DNA from: Acanthaster planci
Lineage: Eukaryota; Echinodermata; Asteroidea; Valvatida; Acanthasteridae
Reading direction: 5' to 3'
Length of the DNA stretch: 64,000 bases
Assembly (NCBI RefSeq): GCF_001949145.1
Contig: NW_019091372.1
Span: 944,770 to 1,008,769, forward strand
This document shows, piece by piece, positions 51,501-63,905 of this stretch (position 1 is the first letter of the stretch; every line of letters begins with the position of its first letter). The notes under the pieces are model-generated. The model was given only the letters and a program-made list of their open reading frames with translations. It searched no databases and had not been told where the DNA came from. The position numbers and the translations under genes are program-made.

Positions 51501-54500
51501 CGCCTTCCCCAGTAGTCCAACATCCTCTCAGTTCAAAGCCATTCAAGTCGTGCTCAACTTTAGGCGAGCAGTGTTTAACCTGTTCCGTTCTTGTGTTCTC
51601 CAGTATCTGGATCAGGTAGAATTGGAGATGGCGACGTGTCGGACACTACGCGAGACCGCCGTCCCGCTGGAAGACACAACGAAGCAGTCGCAAGTGTGAG
51701 TGGCAGAAAGTGTTGACGTTTGCACCCCGTCGACGAATCCAGCAACATTTCGCTGGACATTTCCGATGGCCCCCATCGATGGCAGGAAGCACTGCGCTGC
51801 ACTTTGTCAAGGAACAGTGGTGCCATGCAGTAGTAATCTCAATGCTTGCCATCATTAGCAGGGGGCTGCTTCAAGTGACCAATGACATCGTTATCACGAT
51901 CAATCAGATTCTGTAGAGCATGTGCTAAAAGGTTAACAAAAGTCACACAATTTGATCATGTGCCACCAACTTTTCCTTGCCTAAAAGCAAGCCATCTGCT
52001 TATCGCTGAAAATGTTTTTACAAACAGTAGTTTAACATACATGTAGTAACAGTTTCGTTGTAACGTTTTGGTCACTGTGAAGCATGTTAACGTTTCACCA
52101 CGAAAAACGCCTTAGAGCACATTGTCCGTGGCCCAATGTCAGGCATTTTCTTTGAATGTTAGATAACGCTGCCACCGTACGCATGATTAAACGTGTCCTT
52201 TTTCCATGGGCAGACCCGTCAGTCGATACGGCTTTGCTGAGAAGGTCGTAGACGGCATGTACATACACATCAACTCGATAACAGGCACACTCAAATCGGA
52301 CACGTTCCACATCAACCTGCAGGTAGGTTTGACCTGTCGAAAGCCGTAAATGGAGTCAGTTAAATCCATCAGTCGGTCCCTCAGTCAAACGATCCGCTTG
52401 ATCTCTTATTTGTTACATTTACTTCTGTCTGCATTTCTACCATAACAATGAGTAAGTTTTTTTTATCAAGTTATGTGGTACATGCTTTTCATTGTATAAA
52501 TCCACGTCCATTTTTAATGACACATTTGAACTTCCTGGTTGGCACACCCAGTCTTGCTTGGCAGTGCCTCTCTTTTTGAAATACATTTTTGAATGCGTTC
52601 GTGCTCGCACATGTGGGAGACTGTGTAGCATTATACATGTGCTTATGGAGACCAGGAAGCCAATTAGTCAAGTCAGATTTCATTTTTACCGGGCTTGCCC
52701 GCCGAGGAGACCTGGCCGAGAGGTAATTAGGGTGTACCTACGTGTAGGTGCTGCACCGCGCCCCCTGAATAACAAGATAGACAAACAAGATAGACAACTG
52801 CAAACACAAGTCAGGACGGGCAGGTGGCTAGGAATAGGCATAATTAATTGGGTTCGATTGCGTGGAGACCCTTGGGGAGATTAAGGCTGGTAGATTATTA
52901 AATGGAGACGCAATTGTGTGAGGTTTCGGTCGGCACAGTCATCCCTTTCCTTGAATGTTACGCATCTCAACATACATGTACATGCTTCCATGGGTATTGA
53001 TCAATTGATCAGTATCAATCAATTCAGTACAATTGACATAAGTTTAGAATTTGCAAGGTACATTGTAACTATGAGTTTTTTCTGTGGTTTATAATTTCAG
53101 CTTGTGAATATCTTCTTTTTTTTTGTTTCAATTTTTAAAATATAGATCTGTCCCATTTCAGCTGCAAATTGAGTCCTGAAAATTTAGAGTTGTAATTTTA
53201 GCCATTTTTTTTTGGTGCAAGGGGAAATTACAGTGGGAAATTTTCTACAGTAGCCAGGTTAGCCAATTGGTGAACAATTTAGCAGCATCATGAAAGTTCA
53301 GAAAAATGTTTGTTTCGAAAAAGTTTGTACTGTCACCATTCAAGATCATAGTTTGTTTTTGTTTATATTTGTAAAAACTTTTTTGCTTCAGATCGCCCAA
53401 CTCATCGTTCAAAGCACCACCCCAAACTGGAGGTCAGCCGATCTGCGCTACACCCGCATCAAGGACTCCAACCGAGAGCAGATTCTCACCTTTAAGGAAG
53501 TGGAATGGTCCACCGTCCGCCTGACACTGGATGCGATTGAAACAGACAGGGAACGTCCCACTACCCCAATTAGGTTGATCACTAATCAGGGAAAGGTACG
53601 GTGATTTGGATACTGTTTGTAACCGACTAAATGGATTTAAATAATTTTGTAATCAGCTGGGAACCAGTCATTAGAAACACACATCATGTGATGTTTTGGT
53701 TGGTAACCCACTTCTGCTATTAAAGCAAATGTCAGTGTTTTGCAGACTTCTGTACTTACCGGCAACATGGAATGGATCCCAGGATGAAAAAAACATGGCT
53801 GTTCAGTTTTGTGCCCACATTCTTCAAAGCATGGCCGTGTCGGATTTTCTTTGTTGTGGCTTGAAATTATGCACGAGTCCGTGGATTGCGGCTGCAACCA
53901 GTTCCCATAGAGTCGTGTGAAATTCCAAGCCACAGCCGGGTAATTCCGACTCATACCATTTGTCCTGGTTGGTGCTCATAGTCTTTCCTTCTTTTGCCCG
54001 GTACCCGTGTATAAGATACCATTATAAACCACAAGGTAAATTAATCTGTCTCCCTGGTTCCGAGGTATCAGACAGCATCAAGTATCGCAGGGTACAGTGA
54101 TCCATCTTGTTCCCTGGTACCTGGATGTGGGATACCATCAAGAAATACAACGATGCATTTGTTGATTGATTTCCCTGGTTCCCAGGTGCGGGTTACCATC
54201 AAGAAGCGGGAGGCAGACTGCAGCCTGGTAACGTCCAAGCTACAGATGCTGCTGGACGACATCCTGTGGGTGCTGACCGACTCGCAGATGAAGGCGGTCA
54301 TCCTCCACATCCGTAGCCTGATGCCGGTCATCCAGAAGGCGGCCAACCTTAGCAAGGCGCGGGCGGCTGACAAAGGCCAGGTGACCAGATTTTTTAACGG
54401 GAATTGTGCACGTAGATAGAGCTTTGCCGTCTACACGTGCAAGGCGTGACGGAACACATTTGTGCGTGCGTGGGAGCATATTGATGGGTGTAAGATTTTG

Positions 54501-57500
54501 AGTTTAAAACTACTCCAATATCACGGTTCTTTTCAGAACCATACAGACTCACAAAGAGATCGTATCCTTGCATGGTGCTACCGCAAGCTTTCCAACTTAC
54601 TCCAATGTCAGGCCCACACTTACTCAGCAAATATTCTGTAGTGTTGGAAATAAATGCCACATTCCTATTTCAGACCCAAAGATTTAGGTTTGAAGGTTTT
54701 GCACCGTGTTGAGTTGTCCTGTTTTAACCCCTTCACGCCGGGATTATTTTGGCTGCTGGGCTGTGGTATGCCCTGAATGGAGGGCTTTGTCCAGCAGCAG
54801 GCCCCATTGAACCAGCAGCTGTGTGGTGAAAAGACTGTATGTGTGGTATGCACTAATCCTCACACAAAGCCGCGGCTATCGCCGTCTCCCGGAGCGAAGG
54901 GGTTTAGGATGATACGCAATCAATAAACCAACGGCAGTGTAGGTCAGATTATTTCATTTGTTCATTTTGGCAGCCTACTGCTACCCCTGCTCACCCGGTG
55001 CATGAGGACCCAGCCGGCCGAGCCGGCCACAACGTCAAGACGCAAAAGGAGCTCCAGATGCTGCAGTACTTTGAAAAGTACGACGTGCAGGAGACCTCCT
55101 ACCACCTGTTCACCCGGAGCGTCGACCTGCACCTGTGCGATGAGATGAACCAGCCAGAGCAAGGTGAGATCAGATTTGGACAAAAAACTACTCTGAGGCG
55201 GCGTCCGAATGATTGGAGTCGATTTGGGTAGATTTAAAATTGTGAGGAGGCTCTCCCAGCTCGGACCCTCCGCTGGGTAAAAAGTACTCGGAATTCTCTG
55301 GGCTGGGTTTTTATTACAACAACCAATTTTGTCTTGTCTCATAAATTCCACGTACACACATTGACTGCCGATTACGAGTGTACGAAGGAAACAGAAGGTT
55401 ATTGCAATATAAAATGGATACTCTGGCATTACCGAAGAACGCAACAATTATGCTGCTGGCAGTGCGGAGGACATAAATTTGTAAAAGGCTCATGTGAGAA
55501 GAGACATGTTAAACGTACCTATTAAATGTGTGCCCAGGATGCTTACAACGCTTGGCAACGCTTGAATTCATGCGCCGAAGTCAATGTGTCAAACATCCCG
55601 TGGAAATAGTACCCACGTTGTTTTTGCCGGTGTCATGATTATAGATCGCGACAAATTTCGACAGTTGACACAGATTTGACAAACTCATCTGGAATGGGTG
55701 AGGGCATATAACTGTTGGCTTGATCTTGTCATGGTCGTTTGCGCTGAATAAAAGGCTTCCAACCTTCTTCTTCAAAAACAGAAGCCGACTTAGTCAACCA
55801 TGTTAGATAGCCGACTAAACAAACCAAGGAAAACAAACAGGCATGCGCAATCTTTGATGACTTGGCAGGATTCCAAACGACAACTCACCGTTTGTCCTGG
55901 AAGACAAATACTGCTCGTGGAACTGATTTATTTTTTTCTGTTTCGCTAAGGAACGTCGTAAATTTGGCTGCCTGGCAGCCACTGCGTGACCCTTCACCCA
56001 TTTCTCTGTTTGTTACGGATGATTACACAGCCGTCAGCCATGTTGCTGGTCACTTCATGTCAAAGGCAGCAGTGCGTGACCCCTTTCGCATTGTCTATGA
56101 AGGCCGGTTTTATTTAGCTGGGAACACCAAAAACTTACTCAGTGCAAAAATTAGGTTACCTACCAAAGAAATTATGCAGTGTGTTTACATGTGATTGGTT
56201 CCCTGTTGACTTTAGCTTAGCACGTAAATTTGCTGCTAAGCAGTATTTTTTGGCATTGTTGTAGCCTAACAAAAGTTCTATTTCCAGTAACATGGCATCC
56301 AAAAACCGGGTAGGTAGAAAGGACATTTTTTGGTATTGACTAAGTGTGTTAGGTATTTGGTTAAAAATAACAACTTATCAAGAGGGGTCAGATGGCATCC
56401 ATTTCAAATGAAATGAACGACACTTTAAAACGGTACTAGTCATGCACATGAATACAAGCAAGTCCGTTGAGTCACCACGTTCAAACTGAACTAGACACAA
56501 TTTTGTACCTCTCTTTGTTTCCAATTTTACATTTTCATCAGATTCCCCCCCCCCTAAAAAGATTTAGGGTCATCCCGACAAAACCGGGTAAGTAGGAAAA
56601 CAGGAAGCATAATACCGACCCTGTTATTGTGACCCCCCCAAAAAAAACAGGGAAGGCAGAGAGAAAACGATTCCAAACAAATATTCGAAGTGAGTGAGCG
56701 ACCTTGCTTACTCTGATCACAGACTGATGTAAAAGAGCAATAAAACTTAACGAGCGTCTTCTACTCCTAATACCTTGGTGGTCAAGCGTATCATCATGTT
56801 TGCTGGACTTGTAGGCACTATAGTGCGTTTACATTTCTGTGTACCGGCATCTTTGCATTTTATGTGGTATTATTTTAAAGGTGAAATTATACTGATCGGT
56901 GTTGTTGTTTTTTTTTGTCTGACATGATTTTTGAATGGCTGGACCAGTTTTACAAGGAAAGTGCATGTACATGTAAATAACTGTATGGAGGGTTTGCATG
57001 GCTGCCATCTTGCAGGCCAGTGCTTTTGTTCCACAGGGTATGCAACAAAGGAGGCTTCTCTGTGGGACAAAAGAAGTGCCCTGCAAGATGGCTACTACGC
57101 AATGCCTCTATTGGTTAATACATGCTATTCATTATTGTCAATAGTCCTTCACAATTTAGATGTTGGGAAATGCCTTCCAGGGTTGAGGTTTAAAGTAAAA
57201 TTGAAGTTGAAAATTTTATGGTACAGGAGATCTGCTGATATTTCGCTTTGTGATAATTCTGTAATAAAGCTCAAAGACTTTGTTTCAATTTTCAATGTAG
57301 AAAATAGGGCATTCCGTTGTGCTTTTTGCTGAAGTGGAAATTCGATGTGTCCAAATGTTTTAAACATTTTTACCATTTTCCATATTACTTCTGAATATTT
57401 ACAAAGAACATGTAAGTCGCCTTCATGCAGACCTTGGCAAAATCCTTCTGAGGAGGCATGCCACAGTGCTCTAAATATGTGCCCATTTTTCAGACAGAGA

Positions 57501-60500
57501 GAAGCATTCATGAATCATCAAACAGTTACAGGAACTATCCTCTTTGAAAGAGCCCACGCATTCACAGTCGTGGGTGCTTGTCAGTTGGATGCTCAAGGTT
57601 GGACTTTGGCATGCATGGATATAAACCTCTCGACATCCGTATACTGTGCAACCATGTTGTTCTTTCACTGTGTTTGACATACATGTAACAGAGCAAATTG
57701 AAAATCCACATATAAGTCTACATGTGCATGCACAATGCACTTGGTAATTGTCCACTTGCATAGAGCCCTCGAGCGTTAATGAGCAGAGCCAATAGACAGA
57801 TAGACGCCTTGCTTGGCTGTGCACACATGCACAGTACATGATACTGGTTGTAATATTATTAATCACATCATGACTGTGCTGGATGTCACCACATCAGCCA
57901 ATTTTTTTTTTACCTTTTTTTCTACCTTTTTTCCCCCATCAAATTTGTTATCCCCACGGGCGACCCCCAAACGCAGAAAGTGAAGGTACACGTATGTGTC
58001 TGCCGCATGTGCATGTTTTTAAAGTTTTTTTTCCCGTGTGCATTTTCACCGTTGTACTGACTCAGAATGCACTTAGACGTGCACGGCGATGTGCACTGAA
58101 CACAAGAGTGGGCATTGATTGGGGGGAGGAGCAGAAAGAATGGAATGTGGGGGGGGTTGCATGCCCCTCGTCTGTTATCTGATGCCTGTGTCCGTTATCA
58201 ATAATTTTAGTCGCATATTTACATGATTGCGAACATGTATTCCGAAATTTGTATCCTTCGTGGAGACATGGATTTGTTCTCCAGTACTAATTCGGTCACG
58301 TGTCAAACGATGTTTTCAAAATGCTCCCATTTCAACATGAATCGCTCTCCTGGACTGAAATTTCGACCGAATGTCCCTTACATGAAACACTTCAATTTGC
58401 GACAAATTCTTACGCATTAAAAATTTCTCCTTTTTGAGCAATTTCCAAATACCAGTTTCATGAAATCTTTGTGGAGATCTGTTCCCCTTTTGAAATTCCC
58501 TGTGAAGACCTATTCAATCCATTCTTCGGGGTCTCCTCAAGGCACCATACCGGTATTTCGAAACGAGAAAAAAGCATCAGCCACTTCCGCTACATGTGTA
58601 TGTACCATGTGTAATCTGTTTTGGTTGATGTCTGATACTCGTGTTTGAAAAAAACACAAGCTGAAGACTAAACAATATTTCCACGTTTTAGAAAAGGTTG
58701 CCATAATATTTTAACGGTATTACAACGACTATGGCCAAGAAAATGGAGTCTGTGCACGTATGTTATAATTTGTTTCCTTGACTGCGTATGAAAAGTTGCA
58801 TTCTGTGTTAGACAGAACGTGACATTCCCTGATAACTATTAACCTACATGTATTTGGAGCACAGTGAGTAGAGAGTGCAGGTACTAGACCTCAACCCTTA
58901 GGTTGTGTAAGTTTTTATACAGTAGTCTGCCATAGTGCACCACTAACAAGTTACTTTTGTTTTTTGTTTTGTTGGAATAACTTTGTAGAGTAGATAGCAA
59001 TGAAATGTGTCAGTTGTTAATGTGTTACATTTAACCAGACTTGATCCTAACTGCCCGTGATTCCTGCTAGAATAACTTGTGGGAAATGTTGCATAATCGG
59101 TGGAAAAACTCTCCCAACCTTAGTGGCTAAGAAGTGGGGTGTTGTTCCGTATTTCAGCAGCAATCGATTGAATTTGAAGCCGTAGCCGCGATGGCGCCAT
59201 GCTCGCACTCACCTGGTAGACGTGCATTACATGTAAGTGCCTCTTGGATAAGCAGGAGTTGTGACCTGCCTAATGCTCGCGCTCTACTGTTTTAAGAATG
59301 CGCTCCTGAGTGTGGTGCCTTCAAAGTAATGGTGTCTTGTCTGAAATATCTACTTGTTACTCCACAGAAATGCCATGAACCTTTACTTACCTGTAAAAGT
59401 TTGTCATTCGGACCAACCCATTGACTTGTACTTGATCTTATAATTTCCAGAAACTTTCAAGCGGCGTGTTGAAAACGGCGCCATGCAGATCGGTCTCCAC
59501 GGGTTCTCTCTGGACTACTACCCTTTCCACACAGCCAGTAAGTCTCGCTCCAGACCAAGCTCCCCAAGTCCCCAGAACGAAAGAGCCGTATCTTTCTTCC
59601 CAGATTCCCGTCCTCCTGACTTATCGCTTGTAGCCAATCCCACAGAATGAGTCCTAAAGACATCTGTTTCACCCCAATGCTGCGATCATTTGCAGGCAGC
59701 AGCAGGGAGCACTGGGAGTTCTACGACGACGCCATGCGCACCTCGGACAAGTGGATCCACACGCTGCTGGCGCACCTCAAACAGCAATACAAGTACGCTG
59801 CCGACTACATCACCAAGCAGTCAGGGGGCAAGGGTCAGCACAAGGTTGGGGGTCAGATTTCAAACAAAGGTACTTACAAAATGTAGAATGGCTGAATGCT
59901 GGGTGGTGTTAGGTGGAGAGCTGAAATGCTTATTGTTATTTTGGCCAAAAGGCAAGGGGTTGAGTCAGTCCACAGATTTGAAAATTGACCGTCGTTAGAG
60001 AGAATTGTAGTGGTCCAAATTTGAGAGGTTTATGACACGGAAATCTGTTTTTAGGGTTTCTTATTCAATGTGTAGTTTTGGGACTACAGTTGAATGCTGC
60101 CGGTGAAGGGCCAAAGAGTAGTTTGTAGATTGGGCGAAGATAGTACAATTACGAATGATCTGTAAATTGTACAAATGTCATAAGGAAAATACTGCATGGG
60201 TTGCAACAGGGAAACATTTACCCTCAAGTGTTTTGAATTGTATAGTTTTTTTACATTTATTTATCATCTGTTGACTTTTCAGGCAATAAATCACCTCCAC
60301 CACGTCCAGCGACTGGACCCAACATGAAAGTAAAAAGCCAGGGGAAGGAGCAGGTTAAAGGTCACCCGGAGACCAGGGGTCAGCCGCCATCCAGCAGCAG
60401 AGCCCAGCAGCAGAGCCAGGTAACCAGCAAGAACCCCCTGCCGCAGGCCAGGGGAGGGCAGCCCCCGCCTGGGGGGACGGGAGGCCGGTCCAGGTCATCG

Positions 60501-60726
60501 TCATCGTCGTCATCACGGGTCAAGCTGATGTCGCACAGTATGGTGGTGCGGGTGCGCGACTTCCGGTTCCATAGCGTGGCTGTGGGGCGGAGCGTGGGTC
60601 AGCATGCAAAGTCCAAGACCTTCCTGCTGCAGTCAGACAAGAAGACTTTCTTCCTTCCCAGCGAGATGCCTTCCCTGCACATCGAGTATACCTCTTTCTA
60701 CTTTCCCGACGAACTCAGTTTCCCAG
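45585..60726 (+). CDS. BLTP3: Bridge-like lipid transfer protein 3 (UHRF1BP1/UHRF1BP1L family), 5' part, 11 exons
   Basis: This is a chorein/VPS13-superfamily protein. Family members form a hydrophobic groove that moves lipids between membranes, and BLTP3B (SHIP164) acts on endosomal vesicles. Exons are 45585-45628, 47510-47672, 51405-51443, 51604-51695, 52214-52322, 53392-53595, 54186-54380, 54974-55163, 59451-59537, 59696-59869 and 60283-60726. All have GT-AG borders and the phases chain to about 580 residues. Exon 1 gives MASIIKGQIIKHLSK, the amphipathic chorein start. Exon 2 gives LSTLKGEGNLTDLELDE, the signature shared with VPS13-type proteins. Then come IPWTKLKTHPICI, YGFAEKVVDGM, LRYTRIKDSNREQ, IRLITNQGK, LLDDILWVLTDSQMKA, SLDYYPFHTA and VKLMSHSMVVRV. 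These match vertebrate UHRF1BP1 proteins in order (comparison from memory). A Gln/Ser/Pro-rich linker occupies much of the last exon. The remaining, larger part lies beyond the right edge. Confidence 0.93.
45629..47509. other. BLTP3 intron 1
   Basis: 1.9 kb between the first two coding exons. No further exon is seen. A palindromic TTAACCCTAA element lies at 47323-47381, about 130 bases before exon 2. Confidence 0.6.
47323..47381. repeat. Palindromic TTAACCCTAA...TTAGGGTTAA element (copy 2)
   Basis: A 59-bp near-perfect palindrome. The arms TTAACCCTAACACTCCTCA and TGAGGAGGGTTAGGGTTAA flank a core (GTCCTCCAACAGGTGAAGGAT) nearly identical to that of the copy at 8571-8620. Confidence 0.7.
48217..48389. 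mobile_element. MITE with TAGTC(G/A)AGACCA ends
   Basis: Inverted ends TAGTCGAGACCA and TGGTCTTGACTA (one mismatch) lie 173 bp apart, with internal GACACAAGACCAGACACAAG and GTCTTGTGTGGTCTTGTG, also inverted to each other. There is no coding capacity. Confidence 0.55.
49905..50075 (+). repeat. Interspersed repeat D (copy 1)
   Basis: Shared blocks with 58310-58475 are TGAAATTTCGACC, TGTCCCTTA, AAACACTTCAATTTG, CTCCTTTTTGAG and TGAAAT..TTGTGG, in the same order and orientation. Both copies lie in BLTP3 introns. Confidence 0.7.
50104..50143. repeat. Perfect 14-bp hairpin CCTTGTGGGGTACC
   Basis: CCTTGTGGGGTACC and its exact reverse complement GGTACCCCACAAGG flank a 12-base loop. Further copies of the motif (ATACTTGTGGGGTA near 49848, TACCCCACAAGTAT near 50081) are also inverted to each other, so this may be a small nested element. 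Confidence 0.7.
50595..50735 (-). repeat. Probable tRNA-derived SINE fragment
   Basis: On the minus strand, GGTTGGTGAAGTGGCTC resembles a pol III A-box region, and GGGTGCAAATCCCACC resembles a B box/T-arm about 45 bases later. It is not a full tRNA. Confidence 0.4.
53854..53937. mobile_element. Short hairpin MITE, GGCTGTGGCTT family (copy 2)
   Basis: TTGTGGCTTGAAATTATGCA and the reverse complement of the right end, CTGTGGCTTGGAATTTCACA, match over about 26 bases. The element is 84 bp long and lies in the BLTP3 intron before the exon at 54186. Confidence 0.65.
54724..54906. mobile_element. MITE with TTAACCCCTTC(A)CGCCGGG ends
   Basis: The left end TTAACCCCTTCACGCCGGG and the reverse complement of the right end, AACCCCTTCGCTCCGGG, match at most positions across 183 bp. 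The TTAA/TTTA borders suggest a TTAA-targeting element. It lies about 70 bases upstream of the BLTP3 exon at 54974. Confidence 0.6.
56981..57114. mobile_element. MITE, CTATAGAGG...CCTCTATAG family (copy 2)
   Basis: The arms GGAGGGTTTGCATGGCTGCC, ATCTTGCAGGCCAGTGCTTT and TGTTCCACAG pair with CTGTGGGACAAAAGAAGTGC, CCTGCAAGATGG and GCAATGCCTC. The orientation of the asymmetric core is opposite to the copy at 41874-42010. Confidence 0.75.
58310..58475 (+). repeat. Interspersed repeat D (copy 2)
   Basis: The same ordered blocks as 49905-50075, including CTGAAATTTCGACCGAATGT, CATGAAACACTTCAATTTGC and TTCTCCTTTTTGAGCAA. Confidence 0.7.
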
Positions 60727-61494
60727 GTTAGTTTTTATCACTGACACAAAAGACAGTTTGACAAAGTGCCGCAGCTCGTCTGTTCATTCTCACCCGGATA
60801 ATAAACCTGTCTCACGTTGCAGCACTGTCCATGTGGGCGGCCAGAGATTTCAGAAATTTTCCCCTTAGTTGATGTGCTGGACTCAATTTCATAGCACTGC
60901 TTGTTAACAGTTAGCACGAAAGTTGCGCTTACCATAGCAGAAAATGATGCTGATTGCATTCAACCCACTCTTCTGTGGTAGGGGTAAGCTATAGTGTTTT
61001 ATGCCTAGAGATTGTTAATGTCACATCACTGACGTAGGTATTGTACCGTTAACTTGCGCCTCTGGGGTCAATTTTGCTTTTTTTTGGACTTAGCGGTGCA
61101 GATACCGCTTAGCAGTCGTCTGGAAATACTTGGAAGCACTCTTAGCACAGAAGGGCTGTTGAGCATTTATTGTGAAATACAGGCAATACACAATGCAGTG
61201 CACCACCAAGGAGGTTGCCATGGAGAGGCCTTTTGCCCAGTGCATTATGGGATAAATGTTCGACAAAGTTTCATTCGCTTTTACTGCGCTGTGTGCGGAA
61301 AACTTGAATTTTTTAGGATGCTCGTTTATCTTGGTTGAAAATTCAAAATTGCTCTTTTGGAAGGGGTGTTAAGAAGTCAAAATGAAGGTTTTGTGAGGTG
61401 CGGGGAATGCCTCAATCAATCAAATATCCCCATAAGACGTGTGAAGTGTGTTTAATCGTGACAGCATGGCGACCGTAAACTTGAAAAGGGGCCT

Positions 61495-61543
61495 GTTTGC
61501 GGCAAACACTTGTTGGGGCGCTGTGTTGTGAATCGCCCGTATT
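61495..61543. mobile_element. Fragment of GTGCGCCTCCAAG-family MITE (copy 3, one end)
   Basis: GGCAAACACTTGTTGGGGCG then GTTGTGAATCGCCCGTATT matches the right end of the copy at 37141-37324 (GCAAACACTTGGAGGCGCAC ... CCGTATT). The other arm is absent or too degraded to see. Confidence 0.5.
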
Positions 61544-62775
61544 GAGCACTTGGCTTTTGCCTCAGAGCACATCACTGCCTCGTTACATTCACAGTGGGTT
61601 GTCTTTCATTCAGGACGCTGGGCTAGCACTTGTCATTGGGTGTTTTGATAGCAGCATGAGATTTTGTTAACGTTTGGTGAAGTAATCTTTTGTTTTGGTA
61701 CTGACGGCCAGCCATGGTTCAGGAAGGTGCTTAGAAGAAACACCCGGGGGGGGGGTTAGAGATACCGGTCACCGGCTGGCCAAAGGTCTGACTTGTGGCG
61801 TCCATGTACGTGTAGAGAGGGTATTCCATGAAACAAAGTCTCCCCGCTAACAAATCGTAGAAGTAAAACTGCTTCAGAATGAGGAATGGAAACCAAACAT
61901 TCTGCGCTTTGTTTCCGATTTCATCCGTTAAGCTCCACCATGCGCTTCCCACAAGACTAACTCGCAAGTTCTTAGCAAACTCATTGATATCGATTGATAT
62001 GGTACTGTTGGTTGCCATTTCTCACATTTTTTTTTTTTACATTTTATTTTTGTTGATTGGGTTGTACGCTTGGATGGCAAGGTTTGACCCCCGGGAGAAT
62101 CGGTAAATATCCTTCCAAACACCTCACTTAATCTTGGCTGTAACAAAACCTTTTAATTTCACACTCGGGGTGGTGGATACTGCTTCATTACACTCTGGAA
62201 AATTGTACTAATGTGACAGACTAAAAAGTGGTTTGGGTTGTTAATTTGCTTCTTCACGTTTTCAATGGTGCTTAATGACAAGAGAGATCTTTTTTGTTGT
62301 GTTTCTTCGTGGATGTTTTAAAGGCTCCGCAGATCGTAGAAGCGGTTGATGAATTGAATTTTTTTTCCTCAGTTTGAAAACATACTGTAGGTTTGTTTTT
62401 GTTTGTTTTTGGACTATTTCGAGATTTTTTTTGCCATTCTAAAGGACTAGAGATTTCTTTTTTGAGCAAAGTGCTCTTGTTTAAGTAAGAAATCTTGGTT
62501 TTAACTCAAGAAAGGAAAGAAAAAGTAGGCACATTTTTGGATCCATGAAACTCATTACTTCCTTTGTTTTCCCTTTGTCAAAGTGGCATCCAAATTCACA
62601 GTTGCTATTCATTATAAAAGTTCCTTGTTCTGATTGGTCAGTTCTACAGTACCAAGAATGCACATGCAGAGAGTGCAGCATCTGCTGACCTGATTTGACC
62701 CTGTGTTAGAGGTCATGAAGACAATGATGCACTGACCAATCTGTAAATTCTTCTTGCGGCTGTGTCCGAATATTA

Positions 62776-62872
62776 TGGCTGCGGCTTGAAATAACACACG
62801 TGTCTATGGAAATCACTGGCTACCGGCTGCAGCCACTTGCCATTTGCGTGTGTGTTACTCTAAGCCTCAGCC
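62776..62872. mobile_element. Short hairpin MITE, GGCTGTGGCTT family (copy 3)
   Basis: TGGCTGCGGCTTGAAATAAC on the left, and the reverse complement of the right end TGGCTGAGGCTTAGAGTAAC, are near-identical over 97 bp total length. Both are followed by ACACACG. Confidence 0.7.
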
Positions 62873-63324
62873 ACTGGGCGAGACACGGCACAGTATTGCA
62901 CTATGTACATGTATCAAGCTCACAAGGTGCATGTGTGTTCAAACGTGGACATCCATGTACATACATATCTGACTTGCTCACCTGCAGTACATCATAAAAC
63001 ATTCCATAGATCTTGTGAATTTAACATTGCATGTACATGAAGCATTCTGTTCATTTTTCCGCTTTCACTCTCTTTTAAGATTTAAATAGACTCTTTGCCT
63101 TGTTCTCCACGAGCACTCACCTCTTTCAACTCTTTAGGTCTCCTGGTGATTTTCTGCAAAAGTTTTCGTTGGGACTTGTTTTCCTTAAGTTGAAGCACAC
63201 TCACCTGCAGAAATTACTTCGGACAATTTCCATCGTCGCTTCCGCTTGCTGCATCAGTAACGAGACCCAGTTTTGAAAGTTAACTTGCGTTTAATGGATG
63301 TGTCTAATGGTAAATTGCTGCCAA

Positions 63325-63905
63325 TGCATAAGTGGCCTCAGTAGGCCGGAGGCCACAATAGGCAGGCTCACGTAGCTGCAGCAGGCCAGTGGCCCCAGTT
63401 GGCTTCCAACATGGTGGCCACAACAGGCAGGTAGCCACAGTTGGCCTTTGGCCACACTACATGTCCATTGGCAAAGGTGGGCAGATGGTCTCACAACGCA
63501 TGTGGCCAAGTGGCTCCCTTTTAGCAAGTGGCCAGTAAAACATTTAGGCAGGAAGGCCATGGTAGGTCATTGTCCCTTTCTGACAATTGGCCACAATGGT
63601 CAAGTGTCCACAGCAATCAGGTGGCTGTGGTACAATACTAGTATGTCCTGCTTTAGACAAGTGGCTGCCATTCTACCAATACAAGTGGCCTCAGTGGATG
63701 GAAGACGGCAATAAGCCCGTGGCCACATTAACCTGTGGCTTTGATCTGCAAGTGGTGAGAGTAAAGTCCAGCAGACATGACAAGTACCCACAGTTAGGGA
63801 GTGTTCATAATCAGTAAACTGGGCCACAGTTTCCAGCCGGTCATAGCAGGCAAATGACCACGTTGGAAAGGTGGCCACAGCATCCACCTGGCCACGTCAG
63901 ACCAG
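63325..63905. repeat. GTGGCCAC-rich degenerate minisatellite
   Basis: About 25 spaced occurrences of GGCCAC/GTGGCC, typically (A)AGTGGCCACA(A/G)T(A/G)GGC, with a loose period of about 20-25 bases. The units are short palindromes. It lies in a BLTP3 intron and has no coding meaning. Confidence 0.7.

Larger units (their letters stand above)
55164..59450. other. BLTP3 intron 8, 4.3 kb
   Basis: The flanking exons join G+AA in phase, so no exon is needed between them and none was recognised. It contains a MITE (56981-57114), repeat D (58310-58475) and several short homopolymer runs. A frame at 55862-56194 has no recognisable product. Confidence 0.6.

Noticed and set aside
55862-56194. 110-codon frame in the large BLTP3 intron
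   Set aside because: No recognised protein features, and the flanking BLTP3 exons join in phase without it.
59696-59844. Alternative BLTP3 donor at 59845 (CACAAG|GTTGGG)
   Set aside because: It leaves phase 0, which puts the next exon out of frame. The donor at 59870 gives phase 1 and joins in frame.
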